This document shows positions 30,743 through 41,277 of a stretch of DNA of 64,000 nucleotides, piece by piece; position 1 is the first letter of the stretch; each line of letters opens with the position of its first letter. Below the pieces are notes generated by a model. That model searched no databases. It saw only the letters and a program-made list of their open reading frames with translations, and was not told where the DNA came from. This DNA is from Actinokineospora iranica (GTDB lineage Bacteria > Actinomycetota > Actinomycetes > Mycobacteriales > Pseudonocardiaceae). The position numbers were made by a program, and so were the translations under genes. The stretch spans positions 310,001 through 374,000 of the forward strand of contig NZ_FMZZ01000001.1 of NCBI RefSeq assembly GCF_900101685.1, given 5' to 3'.

Positions 30743-32404
30743 ATGAGAAAACACGGGCGCGACAGCTTCTTCGTCGTCGGCGAAGGAGTGCTCGAGTTCG
30801 ACGCCAACGGCGAGCCGACGGCCTCGCAGCCCTCGACCGCCGAGGAGCTGCGGCGCTTCCGCTTCTCCCGGCTCGGCCCCGAGGGCCCGCAGACCGACGA
30901 GGCGACCAGGGTCGCGTTGGCCACCGCCATCACCGCCGCGGTCCCGCAGCCGGACGACCCGGCGGTCCCGGCGGGATTCACCTACCTCGGCCAGTTCGTC
31001 GACCACGACCTGACCCTGGACCGGACCGAGTCGCAGCTTGGCGAGGACGTCAACCTCGACGAGCTGATGCAGGGCCGCTCGCCCGCGCTCGACCTGGACT
31101 CGGTGTACGGCCGCGGCCCCACCGACCGGGACGACCGCAGGTTCTACGCCGCGGACGGCGTGAAGCTCAAGATCGGCACGACGGCGGCGGTGGCGTTCCC
31201 GGACGACCGGGTCAACGTAGACCTGGAGGGCTTCGACCTGCCTCGGGTCGGCGGCAACACCGGGACGCGCGCGGACCGGCGCAAGCCGCTGATCCCCGAC
31301 ACCCGCAACGACGAGAACCTGGTGGTCGCCCAGACCCACCTGGCGTTCATCCGGTTCCACAACCGCGTTGTGGACGATCTGGCCCTCAAGGGCGTCTCCG
31401 AGCGGCGGCTGTTCGAGATGGCCCGGGAGCAGGTCGTGCGCCACTACCAGTGGATGCTGCGCACCGACTTCCTGCCGCGCATCGTGGACCCGGCGATCGT
31501 GGACGACGTGTTCGCCAACGGCCGCCGCTTCTTCGAGGCGCCCGGCCGCGGCGGGTTCCCGCGCGGACTGCGCCCGACGATGCCGATCGAGTTCGCGGTC
31601 GCGGCCTACCGCCTGGGCCACAGCATGGTCCGCGGCGCCTACCAGTGGAACCGGGTGTTCCGCAGCAGCGGACCGGGCGGCATCGCCTCACTGCTGGCGC
31701 TGTTCACCTTCACCGGCACCAGCGGCAACTTCCAGCCTGGTTCGACCGTCGAGCAGTTGGACGACCCGAACTCGGGGACGCTGGACCGGCTGCCGACGAA
31801 CTGGATCGCGGACTTCCGCAGGCTCTTCGACTTCACCGAGGCGGGCCGTCCCGACCTGGCGGCTCCGGCCGCCCTCGACGGTGGAAACGTGACCAAGCGG
31901 ATCGACAGCCTGCTGGTCGACCCGCTGACGCAGTTGCCCGCGGGCACCTTCGACGGCCGCGGCACGACATTCCCCGCGATTCAGCGCAACCTCGCTTTCC
32001 GCAACCTGACCCGGGCGAACATGGTCCGCCTGGCGAGCGGGCAGCAGATGGCGCGATTCTTCGGTGTCGAGCCGTTGACCGCAGAGCAGATTCTGCAGGG
32101 CAACCAGGGCGCGGATCTCGGCCCGCTCACCGACGAGCAGGAAGCGGCGATCACGACGGCGACCCCGTTGTGGTTCTACATCCTGCGGGAAGCCGAGTTC
32201 ACCAACGGAAAGCTCGGCGCGGTCGGCGGCCGCATTGTCGCCGAGGTCTTCCACCGCTCCATGGAGGGAAGCCGCATCTCCATCGTCCGCGAGCCGTCGT
32301 GGCGGCCCACGCTCGGCCCGGACAAGAACACCTTCCGAATGACCGATCTGCTGCTGTTCGCCTTCGAGGGCAAGGCCGATCTGCTCAACCCTCTCGGCGA
32401 CTGA
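30743..32404 (+). CDS. Animal-type haem peroxidase (An_peroxidase family)
   Basis: 553 residues related to the myeloperoxidase/cyclooxygenase superfamily, rare but recurrent in bacteria. Distal site: YLGQFVDHDLT with H88 and a calcium-loop-like LDLDSVYGRGP; the catalytic arginine region is PDTRNDENLVVAQTHLAF then IRFHNR; the proximal histidine is H293 in YRLGHSMVRGAYQW. The ATG at 30743 follows GGGGG. No clear signal peptide, so export is uncertain. A DoxX-like membrane protein follows by 67 bp in the same direction. Confidence 0.9.
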   Translation: MRKHGRDSFFVVGEGVLEFDANGEPTASQPSTAEELRRFRFSRLGPEGPQTDEATRVALATAITAAVPQPDDPAVPAGFTYLGQFVDHDLTLDRTESQLGEDVNLDELMQGRSPALDLDSVYGRGPTDRDDRRFYAADGVKLKIGTTAAVAFPDDRVNVDLEGFDLPRVGGNTGTRADRRKPLIPDTRNDENLVVAQTHLAFIRFHNRVVDDLALKGVSERRLFEMAREQVVRHYQWMLRTDFLPRIVDPAIVDDVFANGRRFFEAPGRGGFPRGLRPTMPIEFAVAAYRLGHSMVRGAYQWNRVFRSSGPGGIASLLALFTFTGTSGNFQPGSTVEQLDDPNSGTLDRLPTNWIADFRRLFDFTEAGRPDLAAPAALDGGNVTKRIDSLLVDPLTQLPAGTFDGRGTTFPAIQRNLAFRNLTRANMVRLASGQQMARFFGVEPLTAEQILQGNQGADLGPLTDEQEAAITTATPLWFYILREAEFTNGKLGAVGGRIVAEVFHRSMEGSRISIVREPSWRPTLGPDKNTFRMTDLLLFAFEGKADLLNPLGD

Positions 32405-32471
32405 CAGCAGCCCCGCCCTCTCCATCGACTCCCCCGCGTCAGGAAATCTCACACGGATCAGGGAGCTGTCG

Positions 32472-32954
32472 ATGTCCATCACACACCACACTGAGGTCGA
32501 GGAAAGCAGACCGGAATCGCCGGAAGGCTTATGGTCCCGGGTCGAGCGAGTGCTGGGGCAGGTCGCGTTGCCCGCCCTGCGCATCTCGCTCGGCTTGGTG
32601 TTCCTCTGGTTCGGCGCGCTGAAGGCGACCGGCGACTCACCCGTCGCCGATATCGTGCACGCCACGCTGCCCTGGCTGGACGAGAGCGTGCTGATGCCCG
32701 TTCTCGGCTGGTTCGAGATCGTGCTCGGGGTGGCTTTGCTGATCGGTAAGCCGCGGCGGCTGGCGCTGGTCGTCGCCGCGGCTCACCTCGCGGGCACCTT
32801 CCTCGTGTTCATCCAGGCTCCGACGCTGGTGATGACCGACGGAAATCCGCTACTGCTCACCACCACCGGTGAGTTCGTCCTCAAGAACATCGTCCTCATC
32901 GCCGCCGCGCTGGTCCTGCTCGGTCTGACCGACAGGCGCGGCAAGGCGGCGTGA
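32472..32954 (+). CDS. DoxX-like membrane protein
   Basis: 160 residues with four predicted membrane helices (for example ALRISLGLVFLWFGALKATG, FEIVLGVALLIG, LALVVAAAHLAGTFLVFI and NIVLIAAALVLLGL), the DoxX/SURF4-like layout. GGGAG precedes the ATG. Members are often linked to redox or quinone functions, and position after a haem peroxidase suggests a joint redox role, which is inference. Confidence 0.75.
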   Translation: MSITHHTEVEESRPESPEGLWSRVERVLGQVALPALRISLGLVFLWFGALKATGDSPVADIVHATLPWLDESVLMPVLGWFEIVLGVALLIGKPRRLALVVAAAHLAGTFLVFIQAPTLVMTDGNPLLLTTTGEFVLKNIVLIAAALVLLGLTDRRGKAA

Positions 32955-32980
32955 GCGGCCCGGAATCGGGCCACGGACGA

Positions 32981-33018
32981 CGAAACCGCCCCACCGGCCC
33001 ACCGGTGGGGCGGTTTCG
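32981..33018 (+). terminator. Terminator after the DoxX-like gene
   Basis: A perfect 17-bp stem CGAAACCGCCCCACCGG with its complement and a CCCA loop lies 27 bp past the stop codon. Confidence 0.88.
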
Positions 33019-33058
33019 CGTCCCGCCGCTGTCGGCCCTCGGGAGTAGCTTGCCCAGT

Positions 33059-33742
33059 GTGGACGGTGAACTGGCCGAAGCGGCGCGCCGGGGCCTGGCC
33101 GAGGTCGCGGACCCGGCGAAGGCGCAGGAGATGCGGCGGTACATGAAGTCGGACATGCCGTTTCGCGGCGTTCCCAAGCCCGCGCGGGCGGCGCTGATGC
33201 GCGACCTGGTGGCCGAGCACGCCGTGGCCGACCGGGGCCAGTGGCTCGACACGGTCACCGGACTGTGGCGTGGCGCCGAGTTCCGGGAGGAACGTTATGT
33301 GGCGCTCGATCTCCTGGGGCACAAGCGGTACGCGCACTGGGTGGCGGTCGACCTGGTGCCGCTGCACGAAGAGCTGATCGTCACCGGAGCCTGGTGGGAC
33401 TTCGTGGACGAGCTGGCCGCGCGCCACGTCGGGCCGCTGTTACGCGCCAACCGGGACACGCTGACGCCGATCCTGCGGAGCTGGGCGGACGATCCGGACC
33501 GGTGGAAGCGGCGCACCTCGGTGATCTGCCAGCTCGGCGCCAAAGCCGACACCGACACCGACCTGCTCGCCGCGACTATCGAGTCCACAATGGACGACCC
33601 GGATTTCTTCCTGCGCAAGGGGATCGGCTGGGCGCTGCGCCAGTTCGCGAAAACGGAACCGGGGTGGGTGCGCCACTTCGTGGACACCCACCCCGGGCTG
33701 TCACCGCTCTCCCGCCGGGAGGCGCTCAAACACCTGGGCTGA
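33059..33742 (+). CDS. DNA alkylation repair protein, AlkD-like HEAT fold
   Basis: 227 residues of the AlkD/AlkC family, which removes alkylated bases through a HEAT-repeat cradle. Motifs: MRRYMKSDMPFRGVPKPAR, WWDFVDELAARHVGPLL, DRWKRRTSVICQL, DPDFFLRKGIGWALRQFAK. The GTG at 33059 is chosen since homologues start here and TAGCTT lies 7 bases before it, suggesting a leaderless transcript. Tail-to-tail with the next gene, 12 bp apart. Confidence 0.88.
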   Translation: MDGELAEAARRGLAEVADPAKAQEMRRYMKSDMPFRGVPKPARAALMRDLVAEHAVADRGQWLDTVTGLWRGAEFREERYVALDLLGHKRYAHWVAVDLVPLHEELIVTGAWWDFVDELAARHVGPLLRANRDTLTPILRSWADDPDRWKRRTSVICQLGAKADTDTDLLAATIESTMDDPDFFLRKGIGWALRQFAKTEPGWVRHFVDTHPGLSPLSRREALKHLG

Positions 33743-33754
33743 CCGCCGGGCTCC

Positions 33755-35386
33755 TCAGCGGCGCCCGCCGACGATGATCCGCTGGAGGTCCGCGCGGGTG
33801 AGGTCGCCCGAACCCGAGTCGGTGGCCGCGGTGCGCTGCTGCGCGGACCCGGGCGCGGCCGGGTCCGGCTGGGGCACCGGGTCGCACTGGCCGTCCGACC
33901 CGCGGCCCGGCTTGCGGGCAGGCAGCTTGCCGGTGGCCAGGTAGTCGGCGATCTGGTCGTCGACGCAGGCGACGCCGTTGAGCGAGCCGGAGTGCGTTGT
34001 GCCGCCCACGCCCTCGATGAGCGCCGCCTTCGGGAAGCGGTCGCGGGTCGCCAGGCTGCCCGCATACGGGGTGGCGGCGTCAAGGGTCTCGCTGATCAGC
34101 AGGATGGCCGGGGCCTTCGACCCGTCGACCTCGACCGGCTTGCCCGCCGCGGCGCCCCAGGTCAGGCAGGGCGCGTTGAACCAGGCGTTGCCCCAGGTCT
34201 CGAACGGGGCGCGCAGGAAGGTCCGCCAGTTGTCGGCGCGCCAGCGGCTCCACTTGGTCGGCCACTGGACGTCGGTGCACTGGGTGGCCAGGTACATGGC
34301 GTAACTGTTGTCCGAACCCGGACCTTGCGCGTAGACGTCGTCGTAGAGCTTCTTGAGCCCGGCGGAGTCGCCCTCGTTGACCCACGCGGAGAACGCGCTC
34401 GCCACATCCGTCCAGCCGAACACGTAGTACCCGGCCTGCAGGAAGATGTCGGTGAACTCGTCGGGGCCGATGACGCCGCCCGCGGGCTCCTTGGTGAGCC
34501 GCTTCTGCTCCGCGTAGAACAGCCGCTCGATGTCCTCGCCGTCGGTGCCGAGGTGGTAAACGGCGTCGTGCTTGGCGATCCAGTCGAAGTAGATCTTGAT
34601 GTTGCGGTCGAAGGCGATGTCCTGGTCGAGATTCGCCTGGTACCAGACCTTGCGGGCATCGATATTGCCGTCGAGGACCATCCGGCGCACGCGCTCCGGG
34701 TAGACGGTGCTGTAGACCTGCCCGAGGTAAGTGCCGTAAGAGAAGCCGTAGTAGTTGATCTGCTCCTGTCCCAGCGCCTTGCGGAGGACGTCGACGTCGT
34801 TGACTGTGTCAGTCGTCTTGGCGTGGTCCAGCAGGTCGCCGCCCGCGGCGTCGCACGCGGCGGCGTACTTCTCCGCCCGCGCCAGCCAGGTCCGCTCCAA
34901 TTCCCTGGTGAACGGCACGTAGGGCGGCCGGTTGTACCCGAAGTGGTCGGCCGCGCAGGTGAGGGCGGGCTGGCTGGCGCCGACGCCACGGGGGTCGAAC
35001 CCGATCCAGTCGTAGGCCAGGCCCGCCTTCTTGGGCACGAACTCGCCGAGGACCGACAGCATCACGCCTGAGCCGCCGGGGCCGCCCGGGTTGGTCACCA
35101 TGACGCCCTGGTACTGCTCGGCGGGGACCTTGGCCTTGATCCGCGACACCGCGAGCTTGATCTTGGGTCCGTCGGACCGCGCGTAGTCCAACGGGACCTC
35201 CAGGAAACCGCACTGCGCGCCGCGCCGGGCCAAGACCGGGCTCCCGCATTTGCCCCAGGCGATGGGCGCGGGGTCGTATGCCACCTGGCTCGGCTTGGTT
35301 TCCGGCGCGGCCAGCACCGTGGGCGCCACGGCCGCACCCGCGGCAACGGCGACGGCCGCGGCGGCTACCGCCACGATTTTCTTCAC
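33755..35386 (-). CDS. Secreted tripeptidyl aminopeptidase, alpha/beta-hydrolase
   Basis: 543 residues of the Streptomyces Tap/SlpD/SlpE family that removes tripeptides from extracellular proteins. A signal peptide (VAVAAAAVAVAAGAAVAPTV) precedes the alpha/beta-hydrolase fold: TNPGGPGGSG oxyanion region, DWIGFDPRGVGAS, nucleophile in GFSYGTYLG (about 212-220), and a TAP-like C-terminal domain with ISETLDAATPY (Asp) and VGGTTHSG (His). A Ser/Thr/Pro-rich tail ends the protein. GTG start after AAAAGGGG. Confidence 0.92.
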   Translation of the reverse strand: MKKIVAVAAAAVAVAAGAAVAPTVLAAPETKPSQVAYDPAPIAWGKCGSPVLARRGAQCGFLEVPLDYARSDGPKIKLAVSRIKAKVPAEQYQGVMVTNPGGPGGSGVMLSVLGEFVPKKAGLAYDWIGFDPRGVGASQPALTCAADHFGYNRPPYVPFTRELERTWLARAEKYAAACDAAGGDLLDHAKTTDTVNDVDVLRKALGQEQINYYGFSYGTYLGQVYSTVYPERVRRMVLDGNIDARKVWYQANLDQDIAFDRNIKIYFDWIAKHDAVYHLGTDGEDIERLFYAEQKRLTKEPAGGVIGPDEFTDIFLQAGYYVFGWTDVASAFSAWVNEGDSAGLKKLYDDVYAQGPGSDNSYAMYLATQCTDVQWPTKWSRWRADNWRTFLRAPFETWGNAWFNAPCLTWGAAAGKPVEVDGSKAPAILLISETLDAATPYAGSLATRDRFPKAALIEGVGGTTHSGSLNGVACVDDQIADYLATGKLPARKPGRGSDGQCDPVPQPDPAAPGSAQQRTAATDSGSGDLTRADLQRIIVGGRR

Positions 35387-35505
35387 TCATGCCCCTTTTC
35401 GTCGTGGTCGTCCGCGCGGATCAGGTCCGGTGGGGATAGCGGCTGACCGTGGTTCCGGGTCGAGTCTGTTTTCCGGATCGAATAGAGCCACTGGTGAGTC
35501 AAACA

Positions 35506-35537
35506 ATGATGGCGGGCGCCTGGGCACCCGCCATCAT
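35506..35537 (-). terminator. Terminator after pheT
   Basis: Stem ATGATGGCGGG/CCCGCCATCAT with a 10-base loop, 15 bp past the pheT stop. Confidence 0.8.
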
Positions 35538-35552
35538 CGTGGTCTGTTCGGC

Positions 35553-38065
35553 TCAGCCGCGCAAAGCGGCGCCATGTCGCTCGGCCGCCGCCGCGACCGC
35601 GGTGTCGCGGGCGGCGGTGGCCTCTTCGACAGTGAGCGTCCGGTCCGGCGCGCGGAAACGCAGCGAGTACGCCAGTGACCGCTTGCCCTCGCCGATCTGC
35701 TCGCCGGTGAACACGTCGAACAGACTCAGGTCTTCGAGTAAGTCGCCGCCACCGCCGCGCAGGGTGCGGGTCAGCTCGGCGGCGGGCACCTCGGCGTCGA
35801 CCACGAGGGCGACGTCGAGCAGCACCGGCGGGTACGGCGACACCGACGGCACCGGCCTGCGCTCGACCAGCGGGAGCAGGTCGAGGTCCAACTCCATGGC
35901 GCAGGTGCGCTGCGGCAGGCCCAGCGCCTCGACGACCTTCGGGTGCAACTCGCCCGCGTGGCCGACCGGGAAGCCGCCGACGCTGAGCCGGGCGCAGCGG
36001 CCCGGGTGCCAGGGCGGCAGGTCGCCCTTCTCCACGGTCAGCTCGACCCCCGCGGCGTCGGCGACGAGCCGCGCCGCCTGCACCGCGTCCGCCCAGCTCG
36101 CCGGTTCGCCAGGACCCCACCAGCCCGGCGGCTGCCGGTTGCCGGTGAGGACGACGGCGACGTGCACCGGCTGGTTGGGCAGCGCGGCCTTGAGGGTGGC
36201 GATGTCCGCGTCGCTCGGCCGGTCCGCGACGCCGACCTCGGGCATCGGGACCTGCTCTGCGCGCGGGAGCACAACCTGTCCGATGTGGAACAGCGACAGG
36301 TCGCGCGCGCCCCTGGACACGTTGCGGGACACCGCTTCCAGCAGGCCGGGCAGCAGGGTGGTCGCCAGTTCGGCGCGCTCGGCCTCCAGCGGGTTGAGCA
36401 CCTTCACGGTGCGCCGCCGCGCGTCGTCGGGGGCGAGGCCGAAGGCGTCCCACACCGCGCCGGACACGAACGGGAACGGCAGCACCTCGACGTAGCCGTG
36501 CTCGGCCAGCGAGCGCGACACCCGGCGCCTGCGGCGCTGGGCGGCCGTGAGCCCGGAGCCTGCGGGGGCGGCTGGCAGCACCGACGGGATGGTCTCGTAG
36601 CCCTGCAGCCGCAGCACCTCCTCCACCAGGTCCGCGGGCTGGTTCAGGTCGGCGCGCCAGCTTGGGGGGACCGCGGTGACGACCGGCGTGCCGTCCTCCG
36701 CGGTGCCGATATCCACCTGGCAGCCGATCTGCTGCAACCGGCTCACGGTGACGCCGCGCTGGTAGCGGATTCCGGCGACCCGGTCGGGCAGGTCCATCGG
36801 CATGACCACGGGCTCGGGCAGCGTCGGATTGCCGACATCGGTGCGGCCGGGGTGGATGCTGCCCTCGCCGTACTCGCGCAGCAGGCGGGCGGCGCGCTCC
36901 AGCGCGGCGGGCGGCAGCGCCGGATCGACCACGCGCTCGAAGCGCTTGGACGCCTCGCTGGGCAGCTTGTGCCTGCGGACCGCGCGGGCGATCGATGCCG
37001 GGTCCCAGATCGCGGCTTCCAGCACGATGTCCGTGCTCTCCGCGCGGACCTCGGTGCTCGCCCCGCCCATGACGCCAGCGAGCCCGATCGGGCCGGACTC
37101 GTCGCACACGAGGATGTCGTCGGGGTCCAGCGCGCGCTCGACGTCGTCGAGGGTGACGAGCTTCTCCCCCGGCTCGGCGCGGCGGATCGTGAGGCCGCCG
37201 CGCAGCCTGCCGGTGTCGTAGGCGTGCATGGGCTGGCCCAGCTCGAGCATCACGTAGTTGGTGATGTCCACGGCCAGCGAGATCGACCGGATGCCCGCGA
37301 GCATCAGCCGACGGCGGATCCACCACGGCGTCGGCGCGGTCGGGTCGACCCCGGTCACCCGCCGCACGACGAACCGGGGGCAGGCCTGCGGATCGGTGAC
37401 CGTCACCGGGACGGACTCGCCCTCGGCGACCGGCACGTCGATCGCGGCCGGGTCGATCAGCCGCACGTCGAGAGCGCAGGCCAGCTCGCGGGCCAGGCCG
37501 CGCAGCGAGAAGCAGTAGCCCCGGTCGGGGGTCAGCGACAGTTCGATGACCGAGTCGGTCAGGCCGAGCAGCTCGATCGCGTCGTCGCCTGGCGCGGCTT
37601 CCTCGCCGGTCGGCAGGACCAGGATGCCTGCGTGCTCGTCGCCGAGGCCAAGCTCGCGCGCCGAGCAGATCATGCCGCGGCTGACCCGGCCGTAGGTCTT
37701 GCGCTCGGAGATGGCGAAGCCGCCGGGGAGCACCGCGCCGGGCAGCGCCACCACGACCAGGTCGCCCTCGACGAAGTTGGTCGCGCCGCAGATGACCTGG
37801 GTGGTCTCCGGCTCGGCGTCGTCTGGGTCCTCTGGCTCGCCGATCTCGACCGTGCAGAAGCGGATGGGCTTCTTGAACTCGGTCAGCTCCTCGATCTCGG
37901 CGACGCGGCCGACCACGACCCGACCGGTGACCGGGCCGAGTTCGCTGACCTCTTCGACCTCCATGCCGACCCGCACGAAGGCGTCCGCGACCTGCTGGGC
38001 GGACAGGTCCCGGTAGTCCTCGGTGAGCTCAAGCTGCTGGACGAGCCAGCTGACGGGGATCCGCA

Positions 38066-38066
<1 letters not shown>
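35553..38066 (-). CDS. pheT: Phenylalanine--tRNA ligase beta subunit
   Basis: Beta chain of the (alpha-beta)2 enzyme charging tRNA-Phe. 837 residues from the GTG at 38066, which shares one base with the pheS stop (TAGTG). Domains: N-terminal B1/tRNA-binding OB region (VRVGMEVEEVSELGPVTGRV), B3/B4 editing region (RRVTGVDPTAPTPWWIRRRL), B5 (RYQRGVTVSRLQQIGCQVDI), the catalytic-like core, and a C-terminal anticodon-binding domain (VSPYPPVLLDVALVVDAEVP). Confidence 0.97.
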
Positions 38067-39208
<1,142 letters not shown>

Positions 39209-39453
39209 CTAGGTGATCCCCGCTCCGCGCCCGCATGGAGTTACGTGCGCGGACGAACGTGTCGCCCGCGCACGCCCGTCCAGGCGGTCCCGCACCGCCG
39301 CGCGACCGCTGCGCCATGTGGCGGCACGGCTTGGCACGGGCGGGTGAAGGGGACACCGGCCCAACAGGACACATGTACGGTGACACCGGCAGGTCGATCG
39401 TGCCGTGGCCGCCTTTTCGCCCGCCCGCCCAGTCTCCCGCGCAGAGGTACACC

Positions 39454-41253
39454 TTGGCCCAGACATTCGGCGTCAACCTGCGCGGCGTCATCGATCTCCT
39501 CAGCCACCACCTCTACAGCAGCCCCCGGGTGTACGTGCGCGAACTGCTGCAGAACGCGGTCGACGCGGTCACCGCGCGGCGGCTGCTCGACCCGGCCGCG
39601 CCCGCCCGGATCGTCGTCGAGTGCCCCGAGCGCACCGGCGACGGCACCCTGCGAATCAGCGACAGCGGCGTCGGCCTGACCGAGGCCGAGGTGCGCACGC
39701 TGCTCTCGACGCTGGGCGGCACGTCCAAACGGGACGAACTGGGCTTCGCCCGGCGGGATTTCCTCGGCCAGTTCGGCGTGGGCCTGCTGTCCTGCTTCCT
39801 GGTGGCCGACGAGGTGCGGCTGGTGAGCCGGTCGGCGCACGGCGGGCCCGCGGTCTCCTGGGTCGCCCGCGGCGACGGCACCTACACCGTCGAGGTGGAC
39901 GAGTCCGCGCGGGCGGCGGTGGGCACGACGGTGACCCTGGTCCCGCGCCGCGACTGCGACCACTGGACCGAGCACGACACGGTGGCGGCGCTGGCCGAGG
40001 AGTTCGGCTCGCTGCTGCCCTACGAGGTGCGCGTCGTGGGCGGCTCCGGGCACCGGGTGGTCGCGGGCGGGGACGGGCTGCCGTGGGCCCGCGCGGCGGG
40101 CGAGCCGGTCGACGGGCACCGCGCGCGGCTGGCCGCGTACTGCCGGGAGACCCTGGGCTTCGAGCCGTTCGACGTGGTGCCGCTGGAGTTCGGCGCGGCC
40201 GGGCTGACCGGGGCCGCGTTCGTGCTGCCCGCCGGAGCGCACCCGGGCGGGCGGCAGTCGCACCGGGTGTACCTCAAGCGGATGCTGGTCGGCACATCCG
40301 TCGAGGGGCTGCTGCCGGACTGGGCGTACTTCATGCGGTGCGTGGTGGACACCTCGGCGCTGCGGCCCACCGCGAGCCGCGAGGCGCTCTACGAGGACGA
40401 GACGCTGCTCGCGGTGCGCGACGCGCTGGGTGCCCGGCTGCGGGACTGGCTGGTGCGCCTGGAGGCTGCCGAGCCGGACCGGGCTGGCGCGCTGCTCGCC
40501 GCGCACCACCTGGGGATCAAGTCGCTCGCGCTGGTCGACGACGAACTGCTGCGGCTGGCCGAGCGGTGGCTGCCGTACGAGACCACGCGCGGCGCGCTGC
40601 CGCTGCGCCAGTTCCGCCGCACGCACCCGACCGTGCTCTACACCCAGGACGTGGACGAGTTCCGCCAGCTCGCGCCGGTCGCGCGGGCGCAGGGCATCGG
40701 CCTGGTCAACGCGGGCTACGCCTACGACACCGACCTGCTGCGCAGGCTGGCCGAGCGCGACGGCCCGGACACCGCCCGCCGGGTCGACCCACGCGAACTG
40801 CTGGCCGCGCTCGGCCGCCCGAGCGCGGAGACCGAGATCGCCCTGGCCGCCGCGATGGCCGCGGCGGCGACGGTGCTCGACGCGCACGACTGCGAGCCGA
40901 CCCTGCGCGCGTTCGACCCGGTGTCGCTGCCCGGACTGCTGGTCGCCGACGCCGACGGGGCGCGCAGGCGGGACGCGGCCGACGCCCGCGCGGACGCCGA
41001 TCCACTGTGGAGCGAGATGCTGGGGCAGCTGGTCGACGCGGGTTCCGGGGCCGCGCAGACGCTGGTGCTCAACACGCGCAACCCGCTGGTGGCGCGGCTG
41101 GCCGGGGTCTCGGACACCGCGCTGCTGGAATCCGCCGTGCGGGCGCTCTACGTGCACGCGCTGCTCCAGTCGCACCGGCCGCTGCGGCCCGCGGACACCG
41201 CGGCGCTCACCGGGTCGTTCTTGGACTTGCTCGACCGCGCCATCGGGCGCTGA
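39454..41253 (+). CDS. Hsp90-family (HtpG-like) ATPase
   Basis: 599 residues with the GHKL ATPase of Hsp90 at the N-terminus: RELLQNAVDAVTARR, ISDSGVGLTEAEVRTLLSTL, GGTSKRDE and GQFGVGLLSCFLVADEV. The middle domain keeps LRPTASREALYEDE, equivalent to the SRE loop of Hsp90. The C-terminus differs from HtpG. The TTG at 39454 (LAQTFGVNLRG) matches where related proteins begin; an ATG at 39373 is possible but adds unconserved residues. A TPR protein gene follows at 24 bp with its own GGAAGGA site. Confidence 0.88.
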   Translation: MAQTFGVNLRGVIDLLSHHLYSSPRVYVRELLQNAVDAVTARRLLDPAAPARIVVECPERTGDGTLRISDSGVGLTEAEVRTLLSTLGGTSKRDELGFARRDFLGQFGVGLLSCFLVADEVRLVSRSAHGGPAVSWVARGDGTYTVEVDESARAAVGTTVTLVPRRDCDHWTEHDTVAALAEEFGSLLPYEVRVVGGSGHRVVAGGDGLPWARAAGEPVDGHRARLAAYCRETLGFEPFDVVPLEFGAAGLTGAAFVLPAGAHPGGRQSHRVYLKRMLVGTSVEGLLPDWAYFMRCVVDTSALRPTASREALYEDETLLAVRDALGARLRDWLVRLEAAEPDRAGALLAAHHLGIKSLALVDDELLRLAERWLPYETTRGALPLRQFRRTHPTVLYTQDVDEFRQLAPVARAQGIGLVNAGYAYDTDLLRRLAERDGPDTARRVDPRELLAALGRPSAETEIALAAAMAAAATVLDAHDCEPTLRAFDPVSLPGLLVADADGARRRDAADARADADPLWSEMLGQLVDAGSGAAQTLVLNTRNPLVARLAGVSDTALLESAVRALYVHALLQSHRPLRPADTAALTGSFLDLLDRAIGR

Positions 41254-41277
41254 CCACTCCCCCGGAAGGAACACGCC

